A stretch of 8,630 nucleotides of DNA from Lysobacteraceae bacterium (lineage in GTDB: Bacteria; Pseudomonadota; Gammaproteobacteria; DSM-19610). Both the position numbers and the translations under genes were made by a program. A model generated the notes under the pieces. It was given only the letters and a program-made list of their open reading frames with translations, did not search any database and had not been told where the DNA came from. Position 1 is the first letter of the stretch. The number at the start of each line of letters is the position of its first letter. Of this stretch, positions 1 to 5,566 are shown one piece after another. The stretch covers positions 1-8,630 of the forward strand of contig JAIVHA010000016.1 of NCBI GenBank assembly GCA_020201295.1, read 5' to 3'.

Positions 1-937
1 GCCCACACCAGCCGCTCCAGCTGGCAGTGAATCCTCCGCCATCAACTGGAGCCAGGTCGCCGCCCGCGAGGTGGTGCTGTTCTATCCCGGCCAGACCTCC
101 ATGGAGTGGGCCCTCAACGGCCGCATGCACGGCGGTGCCCGCGTCTACACCAAGGCGGGTGATCGCTGCCTGGACTGCCATGATGGCGAGCAGGCAGACA
201 TGGGCACCAAGATGGTCACCGGCGAGAAGGCCGAGACCAGCCCCATCCCCGGCAAGCGTCCCGCCATCCCGGTCCAGATACAGGCCGCCCATGACGGTGA
301 ACACCTGTACATGCGCTTCAGCTGGCCGGATACGGCCCATGTCGCGATACCCTTCGCCGAAGGCGGCAAGATGGACCCGGACAACGCCGTCAAGCTGGCC
401 CTCATGATCGGCACCGACGAGGTGGAGCAGGCCGGACAGTCCGGTTGCTGGGGCAGCTGCCATCATGATGCCGACGGCATGCCCGATGCCCCCGCCGACC
501 AGAAGGTGACCAAGTACCTGGCCGAGAGCCGCACCGAGATGGAGATGCGCAAGTCACCGCTGGGCGGCTGGGACAAGCGCAAGTCTGACGCCGAGATCGA
601 GGCGGAGTTGCAGGCCGGTCATTTCCTCGACCTGATGCGCTACAAGGCGGGCAGCGGCCAGTCGGAAGGCGGCCATGTGCTCGCGGAGCGGACCATGGAA
701 GACTCCGCTGGCGTGGAGTTCCAGGGCGAACGGCAAGGTGATCTCTGGGTCGTGACCCTGAAGCGTCCCCTGGCACCGGGACGCAGTGGCGACCTGGACC
801 TGCAGGCTGGCCAGCTCTACAACATCGGCTTCGCCATCCATGACGACTACACCAACGGCCGTTTCCACCACGTGTCCCTGGGCTACAAGTTCGGCCTCGA
901 TCATCCCGAAGCCGAGATCAACGCCGTCGCGCAATAA
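1..937 (+). CDS. Periplasmic c-type cytochrome with ethylbenzene-dehydrogenase-like haem-binding domain (5' partial)
   Basis: The frame is open from base 2 to the TAA at 935-937, so the true start lies outside the window; the ATG at 71 is internal, because family-like sequence (INWSQVAAREVVLFYPGQ) precedes it. In the visible 311 residues, a standard haem c motif CLDCH is at about residues 56-60 (bases 167-181). A second Cys/His motif, CWGSCH followed by HD, is at bases 446-463 and has three rather than two residues between the cysteines. The rest, rich in beta-type segments and ending in a VSLGYKFGLD-like strand, resembles the cytochrome c-552/DMSO-reductase-like haem-binding family (EB_dh, related to the gamma subunit of ethylbenzene dehydrogenase). 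Known members are periplasmic electron carriers, some fused to NapC/NirT-type multihaem domains; whether that applies here lies off the edge. Inferred role: electron transfer to or from an anaerobic respiratory enzyme. Followed by a hairpin and then the cupredoxin gene 102 nt downstream. Confidence 0.8.
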   Translation, partial: PTPAAPAGSESSAINWSQVAAREVVLFYPGQTSMEWALNGRMHGGARVYTKAGDRCLDCHDGEQADMGTKMVTGEKAETSPIPGKRPAIPVQIQAAHDGEHLYMRFSWPDTAHVAIPFAEGGKMDPDNAVKLALMIGTDEVEQAGQSGCWGSCHHDADGMPDAPADQKVTKYLAESRTEMEMRKSPLGGWDKRKSDAEIEAELQAGHFLDLMRYKAGSGQSEGGHVLAERTMEDSAGVEFQGERQGDLWVVTLKRPLAPGRSGDLDLQAGQLYNIGFAIHDDYTNGRFHHVSLGYKFGLDHPEAEINAVAQ

Positions 938-943
938 GCCACC

Positions 944-968
944 AGGCGCCCCAGGCATGGGGCGCCCT
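944..968 (+). terminator. GC-rich hairpin after the cytochrome gene, terminator-like
   Basis: Perfect 8-bp arms GGCGCCCC (945-952) and GGGGCGCC (959-966) enclose a 6-nt loop, starting 7 nt after the stop codon. There is no T-run after the second arm, so it is not a canonical intrinsic terminator. It could be a weak or Rho-assisted terminator, or an mRNA 3'-end stabiliser. Confidence 0.45.
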
Positions 969-979
969 ACTGGACAGGT

Positions 980-1000
980 TCAGGACAGGGTCTATCCTGA
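980..1000. promoter_or_regulatory. Inverted repeat upstream of cupredoxin gene, possible operator
   Basis: TCAGGACAG (980-988) and CTATCCTGA (992-1000) pair at 8 of 9 positions around a 3-nt centre, ending 39 nt before the cupredoxin ATG. A short direct repeat GGACAGG occurs at 972-978 and 983-989. It does not match the FNR/DNR consensus TTGAT-N4-ATCAA. It may be an operator for an unidentified regulator or a small RNA hairpin in the leader; no convincing promoter hexamers were seen. Confidence 0.25.
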
Positions 1001-1039
1001 GCAGCGAGACCATTCCATTCAATCACGGAGGCGTTCGCC

Positions 1040-1375
1040 ATGAAGCCACTGCGCACCCTCGCCCTGATCCTGATGCTCGGTGTGACCACTGCGGCAACGG
1101 CCGGCGCCGAGGAGGAGGTGGTCATCGAGATGATCGAGTACCAGTTCACGCCACAAGAAGTCACCATCAAGCCCGGTACCAAGGTGCGCTGGGTCAACCG
1201 CGAAAAACGCCAGTACCACAATATCTGGTTCAAGGAGGCCGGCGAGGAGCCGGGTGAATACCTGTTCCCCGAGGAAGAGTATGAGCGGGTGTTCGAGAAA
1301 GCCGGGGACTATCCCTATGTCTGCCAGCCCCACGAGGACCGCGGCATGACCGGCAGGATCATCGTGGCCGAGTAG
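1040..1375 (+). CDS. Secreted type 1 copper protein (cupredoxin, pseudoazurin/plastocyanin-like)
   Basis: Encodes a 111-residue protein. A GGAGG ribosome binding site (1027-1031) sits 8 nt before the ATG. Residues 1-23 form a Sec signal peptide (KPLR, hydrophobic core, AGA before EEE), so the mature protein of about 88 residues is periplasmic. The type 1 copper ligands are visible: His60 (YHN), then Cys95, His98 and Met103 in VCQPHEDRGM. This C-x2-H-x4-M spacing is that of pseudoazurin and plastocyanin. The mature chain is notably acidic (EEE at its N-terminus, EEPGEY, PEEEYE). Family members carry single electrons between cytochromes and enzymes such as nitrite, nitrous oxide or nitric oxide reductases. 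Being next to the haem-domain cytochrome and facing a nor operon, it is a plausible donor for a denitrification enzyme, but the partner is inferred. Probably cotranscribed with or just downstream of the cytochrome gene. Confidence 0.9.
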   Translation: MKPLRTLALILMLGVTTAATAGAEEEVVIEMIEYQFTPQEVTIKPGTKVRWVNREKRQYHNIWFKEAGEEPGEYLFPEEEYERVFEKAGDYPYVCQPHEDRGMTGRIIVAE

Positions 1376-1421
1376 AATGCCGCCCAGCCAGCGTATTCAT
1401 TCGATCATGGCAATACAACGC

Positions 1422-1496
1422 CTGTAGGAGCGGGCTCTGCCCGCGAACGGCTTGCACACGCCGCTTGCCGTTCGCGGGCAGAGCCCGCTCCTACAG
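1422..1496. repeat. REPIN: two inverted REP elements between convergent genes
   Basis: A 30-bp perfect inverted repeat (1422-1451 against 1467-1496) with a 15-nt spacer. Each arm begins, reading inwards, with TGTAGGAGC and contains its own smaller hairpin GCGGGC-TCT-GCCCGC. A GTAG head plus a short GC-rich palindrome is the hallmark of REP sequences mobilised by RAYT (TnpA-REP) transposases, best known in Pseudomonas and other Gammaproteobacteria; paired inverted copies are called REPINs. No RAYT gene lies in the window. It sits between the 3' end of the cupredoxin gene and the 3' end of the minus-strand SirB2 gene, where it could also act as a bidirectional terminator or mRNA stabiliser. Its right arm overlaps the SirB2-family stop codon. 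Confidence 0.9.
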
Positions 1497-1877
1497 ATGC
1501 ATGCCGGGCAGCGGATTGCGGCTCAACGCCACGGCGACAATGTAGACGAACACCCCCAGCGCGGCCAGCCAGGCCAGGGTCCGTACCGTCCGGGTGCGGC
1601 CACGCTTGAGCGCCACCATCCCCAGGGCGATGTACAGCAGCAGGGCCACCAGCTTGGCTGTCAGCCAGTGCTGCTCGACGGGGTACTGGCGACTGATCAC
1701 CACCATGGCAATGGCGCTGACCAACAACAGGGTATCGTTGAGGTGGGGAAGGATACGCACCCAGCGGGCGCGCAGGCGCGGGGAATTCCGCAGCATCCAC
1801 AGGCCCCGCAGCAGGAACAGGCTGAAACTGATCGCGGCGCTGGCCATGTGGACCTGCTTCAGCAGCAGATAGTCCAT
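1491..1877 (-). CDS. SirB2-family integral membrane protein
   Basis: Encodes 128 residues from the ATG at 1877 (MDYLLLKQVHMASAAISF). The frame stays open further upstream but that extension would overlap the regulator gene and is not family-like. Four predicted membrane helices lie at about residues 4-26, 45-63, 72-90 and 100-118. The N-terminal LKQVHMASAAISFSLFLLRG with a conserved His, the HLNDTLLL motif (His45, Asp48) and the third helix after WLTAKL match the SirB2 family, annotated as 'invasion gene expression up-regulator' in enteric bacteria but of unknown biochemistry; its conserved histidines suggest possible haem or metal binding (inference). The stop TAG at 1491-1493 is contributed by the adjacent REP element. 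It follows the FNR-type gene by 22 nt, so it is probably the last gene of the nor operon. Confidence 0.8.
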   Translation of the reverse strand: MDYLLLKQVHMASAAISFSLFLLRGLWMLRNSPRLRARWVRILPHLNDTLLLVSAIAMVVISRQYPVEQHWLTAKLVALLLYIALGMVALKRGRTRTVRTLAWLAALGVFVYIVAVALSRNPLPGMHL

Positions 1878-1899
1878 GGCCGGGATTATCCTGGAAACC

Positions 1900-2640
1900 T
1901 CAGGAATAGACCACGGGCTCCGTGCCGGCCAGCCGTTGCGCCAGGCCGCTCCGATCGTGGAACATGAGCTTGCGCCCGCTGGTGGTGAGCAATCCCTCGT
2001 CCTGCAGGCGATGCAGGGCACGCGAAACCGTCTCCACCGCCACGCCCAGGTAGTTGGCGATATCCTTGCGCGACATGGGCAGGCGCATTTCCCCCGGCAG
2101 GCGGCTGTCCGGATGCATGCTGCGCGCCACGTCCAGCAGGAAATGGATCACCCGCTGCTCGGCGTTCTGGGTACGCAGCATGACCGAGGCCCACTGGATG
2201 CGCTGCAGCTGGCGACTCATGGTCACGATCAGGTCCGGATGCAGACAGCGCTGCTCGCCGAGCTCGATGTTGATGCGGCACAGGTGGCTGGCTTCCAGGG
2301 CCTCGGCGGTGAAGGGATAGCGGCCACTGCCCATGGCCGCGATCCCGAGCACGTCGCCCGGCAGGCGGAAGTCCACGACCTGGCTTTCCTGCCCTTCCAG
2401 CACGGCCAGGTTCTTGAAGGCACCGCTGTGCAGCAGGTAGACCCCATGGAAGTGATCCCCGGCCGAGAACAGGGGTTGGCCGCGCGGCACATTGCACAGT
2501 TCCACCGCCACCCCTCCCTGGGGCGAGTCCGCATGCTCACAGACGGCACGGAAGGGACAGGTGCCCAGTTCGCCGCCATCGCCCTTCCCGGTTTCGGGTT
2601 TCAGTCCGGCGGGACAGCTCGTCTCGCGATTTATTTTCAT
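1900..2640 (-). CDS. FNR/CRP-family transcriptional regulator, Fe-S or NO-sensing type
   Basis: Encodes 246 residues. An N-terminal cysteine-containing segment is followed by a cyclic-nucleotide-binding-like beta-roll (about residues 45-125), a long dimerisation helix (about 135-172) and a C-terminal winged helix-turn-helix (MSRKDIANYLGVAVETVSR, about 189-207). Recognition-helix residues Glu203, Ser206 and Arg207 equal those of FNR, so it should bind TTGAT-type half sites. Cys28-x5-Cys34 and Cys121 align with FNR Cys23, Cys29 and Cys122, but no cysteine stands at the Cys20 position; Cys9 or Cys49 might replace it. It may be an oxygen-labile Fe-S sensor or a DNR-like NO sensor; which is unresolved. 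The start is chosen from AGGAGG at 2648-2653 (7 nt before this ATG; an alternative ATG lies one codon earlier at 2643). It lies 16 nt after norD, as expected for a nor-operon regulator. Confidence 0.88.
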   Translation of the reverse strand: MKINRETSCPAGLKPETGKGDGGELGTCPFRAVCEHADSPQGGVAVELCNVPRGQPLFSAGDHFHGVYLLHSGAFKNLAVLEGQESQVVDFRLPGDVLGIAAMGSGRYPFTAEALEASHLCRINIELGEQRCLHPDLIVTMSRQLQRIQWASVMLRTQNAEQRVIHFLLDVARSMHPDSRLPGEMRLPMSRKDIANYLGVAVETVSRALHRLQDEGLLTTSGRKLMFHDRSGLAQRLAGTEPVVYS

Positions 2641-2647
2641 CATGGCT

Positions 2648-2653
2648 CCTCCT
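2648..2653 (-). promoter_or_regulatory. Strong ribosome binding site for the FNR-type gene
   Basis: Reads AGGAGG on the minus strand, the best Shine-Dalgarno match in the cluster. Two ATG codons follow directly: spacing is 4 nt to the first (2643) and 7 nt to the second (2640), so the second is preferred. It lies in the 16-nt gap after the norD stop. Confidence 0.75.
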
Positions 2654-2656
2654 GGT

Positions 2657-4492
2657 TCACGAACGGGACAGCTGCGCATAGAGCATGGGCAACCGGTGCG
2701 GCAGTTCCGCCGGCCGACGGATGACCACGTAACCGTCAGTGCCGAACAGCCAGGGCAGGTAGTCCCCGGCACGGTCGTCGATGGTCACGCAAAAGGGATG
2801 CAGGCCGGCGCGGCGCGCCTCGCGCAGGGCCATGCGGGTGTCCTCGATCCCGTAGCGCCCTTCGTACTGGTCCAGGTCGTTGGGCTTGCCGTCGGTAAGG
2901 AGCAACAGCAGGCGCCGGTTGGCGGTCTCCCGCTCCAGCTGCCGGGTGGCGTGGCGGATGGCTGCACCCATGCGGGTATAGAAGCCGGGCTTGACGACCG
3001 CGATGCGGCCGCGGATGGCATCGTTATAGCGTTCCTCGAAGCCCTTGATGCAGTGCATGCGCACATCGGCACGCTTGCGCGAGGAGAAGCCCCACAGGGC
3101 GAAACGGTCGCCGGTGGCGGACATGGCCTCGCTGAACAGGAACAGGCTGTCGCGAATGACGTCGATGACCCGCGCCTGGTTGTTGACCCAGGAATCGGTG
3201 GACAACGAGAGGTCCGCCAGCAGCAGGCAGGCCAGGTCGCGCTCGCGGGTCTGGAAGCTGCGGTACCAATCCTGGCGCACCGGGACATGGCCGGCGGCAC
3301 GGTCCGTGACATAGCGCAGGTAGGCATCCAGGTCGAGCTCGTCGCCCTGCGGCTGGCCGCGCTCCCAGGTGCGCGCCGAGATGAGGGCCTGGAACTGGCC
3401 GCGCAGGCGCCGCGCCATGCGGCGCAGTTCCTCGGGCAGGGGCACCGGCAGCGCATCGGCGGCCACCAGCTCCTGGGCCAGGCAGGCGTCCTGGATCAAT
3501 TCCTGGCGCCGGTGGTCCCATTCCGGCAACGGAATGCCCTCGCCCATGGGCAGATCGTCGCAACTGGCGGCGGGCAGGTCCAGGTCGAAGCGCACCCGGC
3601 TGGCCAGGGAGCGGGAGTCCCGCGACACGCTCATGAGCTCCATGTCGTCGGCCTCGCGCTGCGCTTCCTCCAGATCCTCGTTGTCCTCGGTACCGCGGTC
3701 CACCTTGGCGTACTCGGCCCAGCCGAAGATGGCATCGAAGCGCAAACCCAGCAGGCCGCGGTCGCGTTCCGGGCTGTCCACGCGCGCGGCGCTCCGGCGG
3801 CGTTCCTCGCCGTCATCGCGCACCTGGCCGTCCCCCTCACCTTCCCGCTCCTGCACCTCTACCGCGGCGGTATCCACCGGTACCGGCGGGGCGGGCTGCA
3901 GCCACAGCTGCACCGGCTGCAGGCGGCCCCGTGCCGGCGGCAAGGACTCGACGGTGCCCGGCGCGCACAACGCGGCGCGCAGGACCTGCTCCCGGGCCGC
4001 CTCGTCGGGCGGCAGCTGTTCGGCTGGGATGCGGGTGGCGAGGTAGGTCTCGAGCAGGCGCGCATAACGCGCCGCCAGGCCGGGATAGCGCTCCAACAGC
4101 GCGCGGCTCATGCGCTGGTTGGCCTGGAACCAGTCGTAATGACCGGGGCTGCCCTGCGCCGCCAGCGCCGCCAGCCACAGGTAGAGGTCGCGGTTGAGCG
4201 CCGGGTCGGCAAACAGCTGGATGCGGGACGGCAGGCGCAGGGCCTGCGCGTCACGGCTGGCGAGTTCCACCTCGGCATCGGTGCCGGCCAATCGCTTCAG
4301 CCAGCCACGCCTGCCCCCCTGTTTGATGGGATTGGTGGCCTCGACGCGCAGCCCACCATCGCCACCGCAGGCACGGAACAACACCCCGGTGGTACGCTGC
4401 ACGGCCGGCAGCGCCACCGCCGCCTCCGGGTGCCCGGTGCGGGCCATGCGGGTCACCATGCGGTGCCAGAGTTCGCCGACCTTTTCTTCCAT
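2657..4492 (-). CDS. norD: Nitric oxide reductase activation protein NorD (VWA domain)
   Basis: Encodes 611 residues, in the usual range for NorD. The C-terminal third (about residues 420-611) is a von Willebrand factor A domain with a complete MIDAS metal site: DLSLS at 427-431, Thr507 in YTRMG and Asp534 in LLTDGKPND. The N-terminal part is mostly helical and contains a WLAALAAQG/DWFQANQRMSRALLERYPG region typical of NorD/CbbO-type proteins. A charged, low-complexity linker (about 205-245) separates the parts. NorD works with the AAA+ protein NorQ on the cytoplasmic side to make nitric oxide reductase active, thought to be by inserting the non-haem iron FeB into NorB. The ATG follows the polyferredoxin stop by 6 nt without a clear Shine-Dalgarno, suggesting translational coupling. 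Unlike the common norCBQD order, norD is separated from norQ by two genes. Confidence 0.93.
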   Translation of the reverse strand: MEEKVGELWHRMVTRMARTGHPEAAVALPAVQRTTGVLFRACGGDGGLRVEATNPIKQGGRRGWLKRLAGTDAEVELASRDAQALRLPSRIQLFADPALNRDLYLWLAALAAQGSPGHYDWFQANQRMSRALLERYPGLAARYARLLETYLATRIPAEQLPPDEAAREQVLRAALCAPGTVESLPPARGRLQPVQLWLQPAPPVPVDTAAVEVQEREGEGDGQVRDDGEERRRSAARVDSPERDRGLLGLRFDAIFGWAEYAKVDRGTEDNEDLEEAQREADDMELMSVSRDSRSLASRVRFDLDLPAASCDDLPMGEGIPLPEWDHRRQELIQDACLAQELVAADALPVPLPEELRRMARRLRGQFQALISARTWERGQPQGDELDLDAYLRYVTDRAAGHVPVRQDWYRSFQTRERDLACLLLADLSLSTDSWVNNQARVIDVIRDSLFLFSEAMSATGDRFALWGFSSRKRADVRMHCIKGFEERYNDAIRGRIAVVKPGFYTRMGAAIRHATRQLERETANRRLLLLLTDGKPNDLDQYEGRYGIEDTRMALREARRAGLHPFCVTIDDRAGDYLPWLFGTDGYVVIRRPAELPHRLPMLYAQLSRS

Positions 4493-4498
4493 GGGCTG

Positions 4499-5497
4499 CT
4501 ACTGTTGCTCCGCCACCAGCTCGATGGTCTTCAGGATGTTATCGCTTCTGGCGGGCCGGCAACCGCGCTCATGCCGGGACTCGCGGTCGGACACCGCCAA
4601 CGCCTCCTCGCCCTGCACCCAGTGCAGCAGGGAACCCTCGGGGTTGTCGCGCTGTACCTCGTTGCAGGCGCTGACGCACTGGGCACACTGGGTGCAGGTG
4701 AACATCTTGCGCTTGATGGAACGCGGCTTGAGGCGCATGGGACAGGCATTGTCGCAGGCGGCGTTGCAGCTGGCGCAGGCGCGGGCACGCTCGGCATCGA
4801 AGCCCACCACCATGGCACGCCGGTTCACCATCCACACCAGGCTCTGGAACAGGCCCACGGCACAGCCGTAGCGGCAAAACAGGTGGCGCGCCAGGGTGAA
4901 TTCCAGGGTAAAGGCGATGGTGGCCGCGGTGATGAACACGAACTGGTTGCGGGTCAGCTCGCCGTGCCACAGGTTGCCGTAGATCTCCACCGGCGGCAGC
5001 AGGTAGGTGAGCAGGACCACGGCCCACAAAAACGAAAAGGCCAGGATGGCCGGCACCGTGAGCAGCCAGTAGCGTGGATCGGGACGGTGCCGGCTGCCGT
5101 CGGGCTGGCGTTCCGGCAGGGACTTGTGCTCCCACAGGGTGGGCTTGCCACTGGCGCGCCACATCAGGCCGTTGATGAATTCCACCACGGAGAAATGCGG
5201 GCACAGCCAGCCGCAGTAGAGACGCCCGTATTTCCAGGCCAGCCACAGCAGGCCGCCTCCCACCAGGAGGATGGGCAACAGGCCGCGCAGGAACAGGTTC
5301 AGCGCCGCATGACCAACGCCGGTCTCACCGCGCAGGAAGGGATCCAGGCCCAGGGTCCAGTCCAGGCCGAAGAAGACCAGGTGACCCAGGGTCAGATCGA
5401 TGCGAAAGAGGTCCAGGATCGGCGCCAGCACGAACAGGACGAAGAACATCAGCCGGAACAGCAGGCGCTTGTCTTGTAGCTGCAGCATGGTTTTCAC
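4499..5497 (-). CDS. Membrane-bound polyferredoxin, NapH/NosR-C/CcoG-like
   Basis: Encodes 332 residues from GTG 5497; an in-frame ATG at 5488 is an equally possible start, as neither has a strong ribosome binding site. Helices are visible at about residues 12-30, 66-88, 146-168 and 183-203. Four cysteine motifs stand out: C-GWL-CP (95-100), C-RYG-C (208-212), C-x2-C-x3-C-x3-CP (241-253) and a classical [4Fe-4S] motif C-x2-C-x2-C-x3-C (268-278). CX3CP pairs near helix ends plus two ferredoxin-type clusters are the architecture of NapH, the C-terminal half of NosR/NirI, and CcoG/RdxA. These proteins pass electrons across or into the membrane (NapH, NosR) or reduce copper during oxidase assembly (CcoG). 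Lying between norQ and norD, it probably serves NO reductase: either as a reductant in metal-centre assembly or as an electron input (inference). The cysteine-containing C-terminus (Cys313) is not explained. Confidence 0.85.
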   Translation of the reverse strand: MKTMLQLQDKRLLFRLMFFVLFVLAPILDLFRIDLTLGHLVFFGLDWTLGLDPFLRGETGVGHAALNLFLRGLLPILLVGGGLLWLAWKYGRLYCGWLCPHFSVVEFINGLMWRASGKPTLWEHKSLPERQPDGSRHRPDPRYWLLTVPAILAFSFLWAVVLLTYLLPPVEIYGNLWHGELTRNQFVFITAATIAFTLEFTLARHLFCRYGCAVGLFQSLVWMVNRRAMVVGFDAERARACASCNAACDNACPMRLKPRSIKRKMFTCTQCAQCVSACNEVQRDNPEGSLLHWVQGEEALAVSDRESRHERGCRPARSDNILKTIELVAEQQ

Positions 5498-5552
5498 TCA
5501 CGAATCAACCCGTCGATAGCCGCCACCCTACCCCCCGGCAGGACGGCCATCC

Positions 5553-5566
5553 TTGTCTTAGGTCAA
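5553..5566 (-). promoter_or_regulatory. Candidate FNR/DNR-type box upstream of the polyferredoxin gene
   Basis: The minus strand reads TTGACCTAAGACAA, with TTG and CAA at the correct 8-nt separation and 7 of 10 matches to TTGAT-N4-ATCAA. It is centred about 62 nt before the GTG start. A weak -10-like TAGGGT (5530-5525) lies about 32 nt downstream of the centre, the spacing expected for a class II FNR-activated promoter. It overlaps the stop codon of the upstream small membrane protein gene. Match quality is modest, so chance is possible. Confidence 0.35.

Noticed and set aside
71..937. ATG at 71 as the true start of the cytochrome gene
   Set aside because: The frame is open to the left edge and the preceding residues are family-like; no signal peptide follows this ATG although the protein needs export for haem attachment.
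1422..1496. CRISPR repeat or IS terminal inverted repeats
   Set aside because: There are only two copies in inverted orientation with a 15-nt spacer and no transposase or cas gene; the GTAG head and internal palindrome fit REP elements better.
1878..2021. Longer N-terminus for the SirB2-family protein starting at 2021
   Set aside because: The extra 48 residues would overlap the end of the regulator gene and are Cys/Pro/Arg-rich, unlike the family, whereas MDYLLLKQVH at 1877 is a typical start.
2641..2772. Longer N-terminus for the FNR-type protein starting at 2772
   Set aside because: The extension overlaps norD coding sequence, and a strong AGGAGG ribosome site directly precedes the ATG codons at 2643 and 2640.
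2492..5479. A 995-codon open frame on the + strand antisense to the regulator, norD and polyferredoxin genes
   Set aside because: It lies opposite three well-supported genes, its product is rich in Gln, His, Gly and Ala with no domain pattern, and long antisense frames are usual in GC-rich DNA.
5495..5508. ATCAA at 5504-5508 near the polyferredoxin start as part of an FNR box
   Set aside because: The partner half at the right distance is CACTC, which does not match TTGAT; only a half site is present and it lies almost on the start codon.
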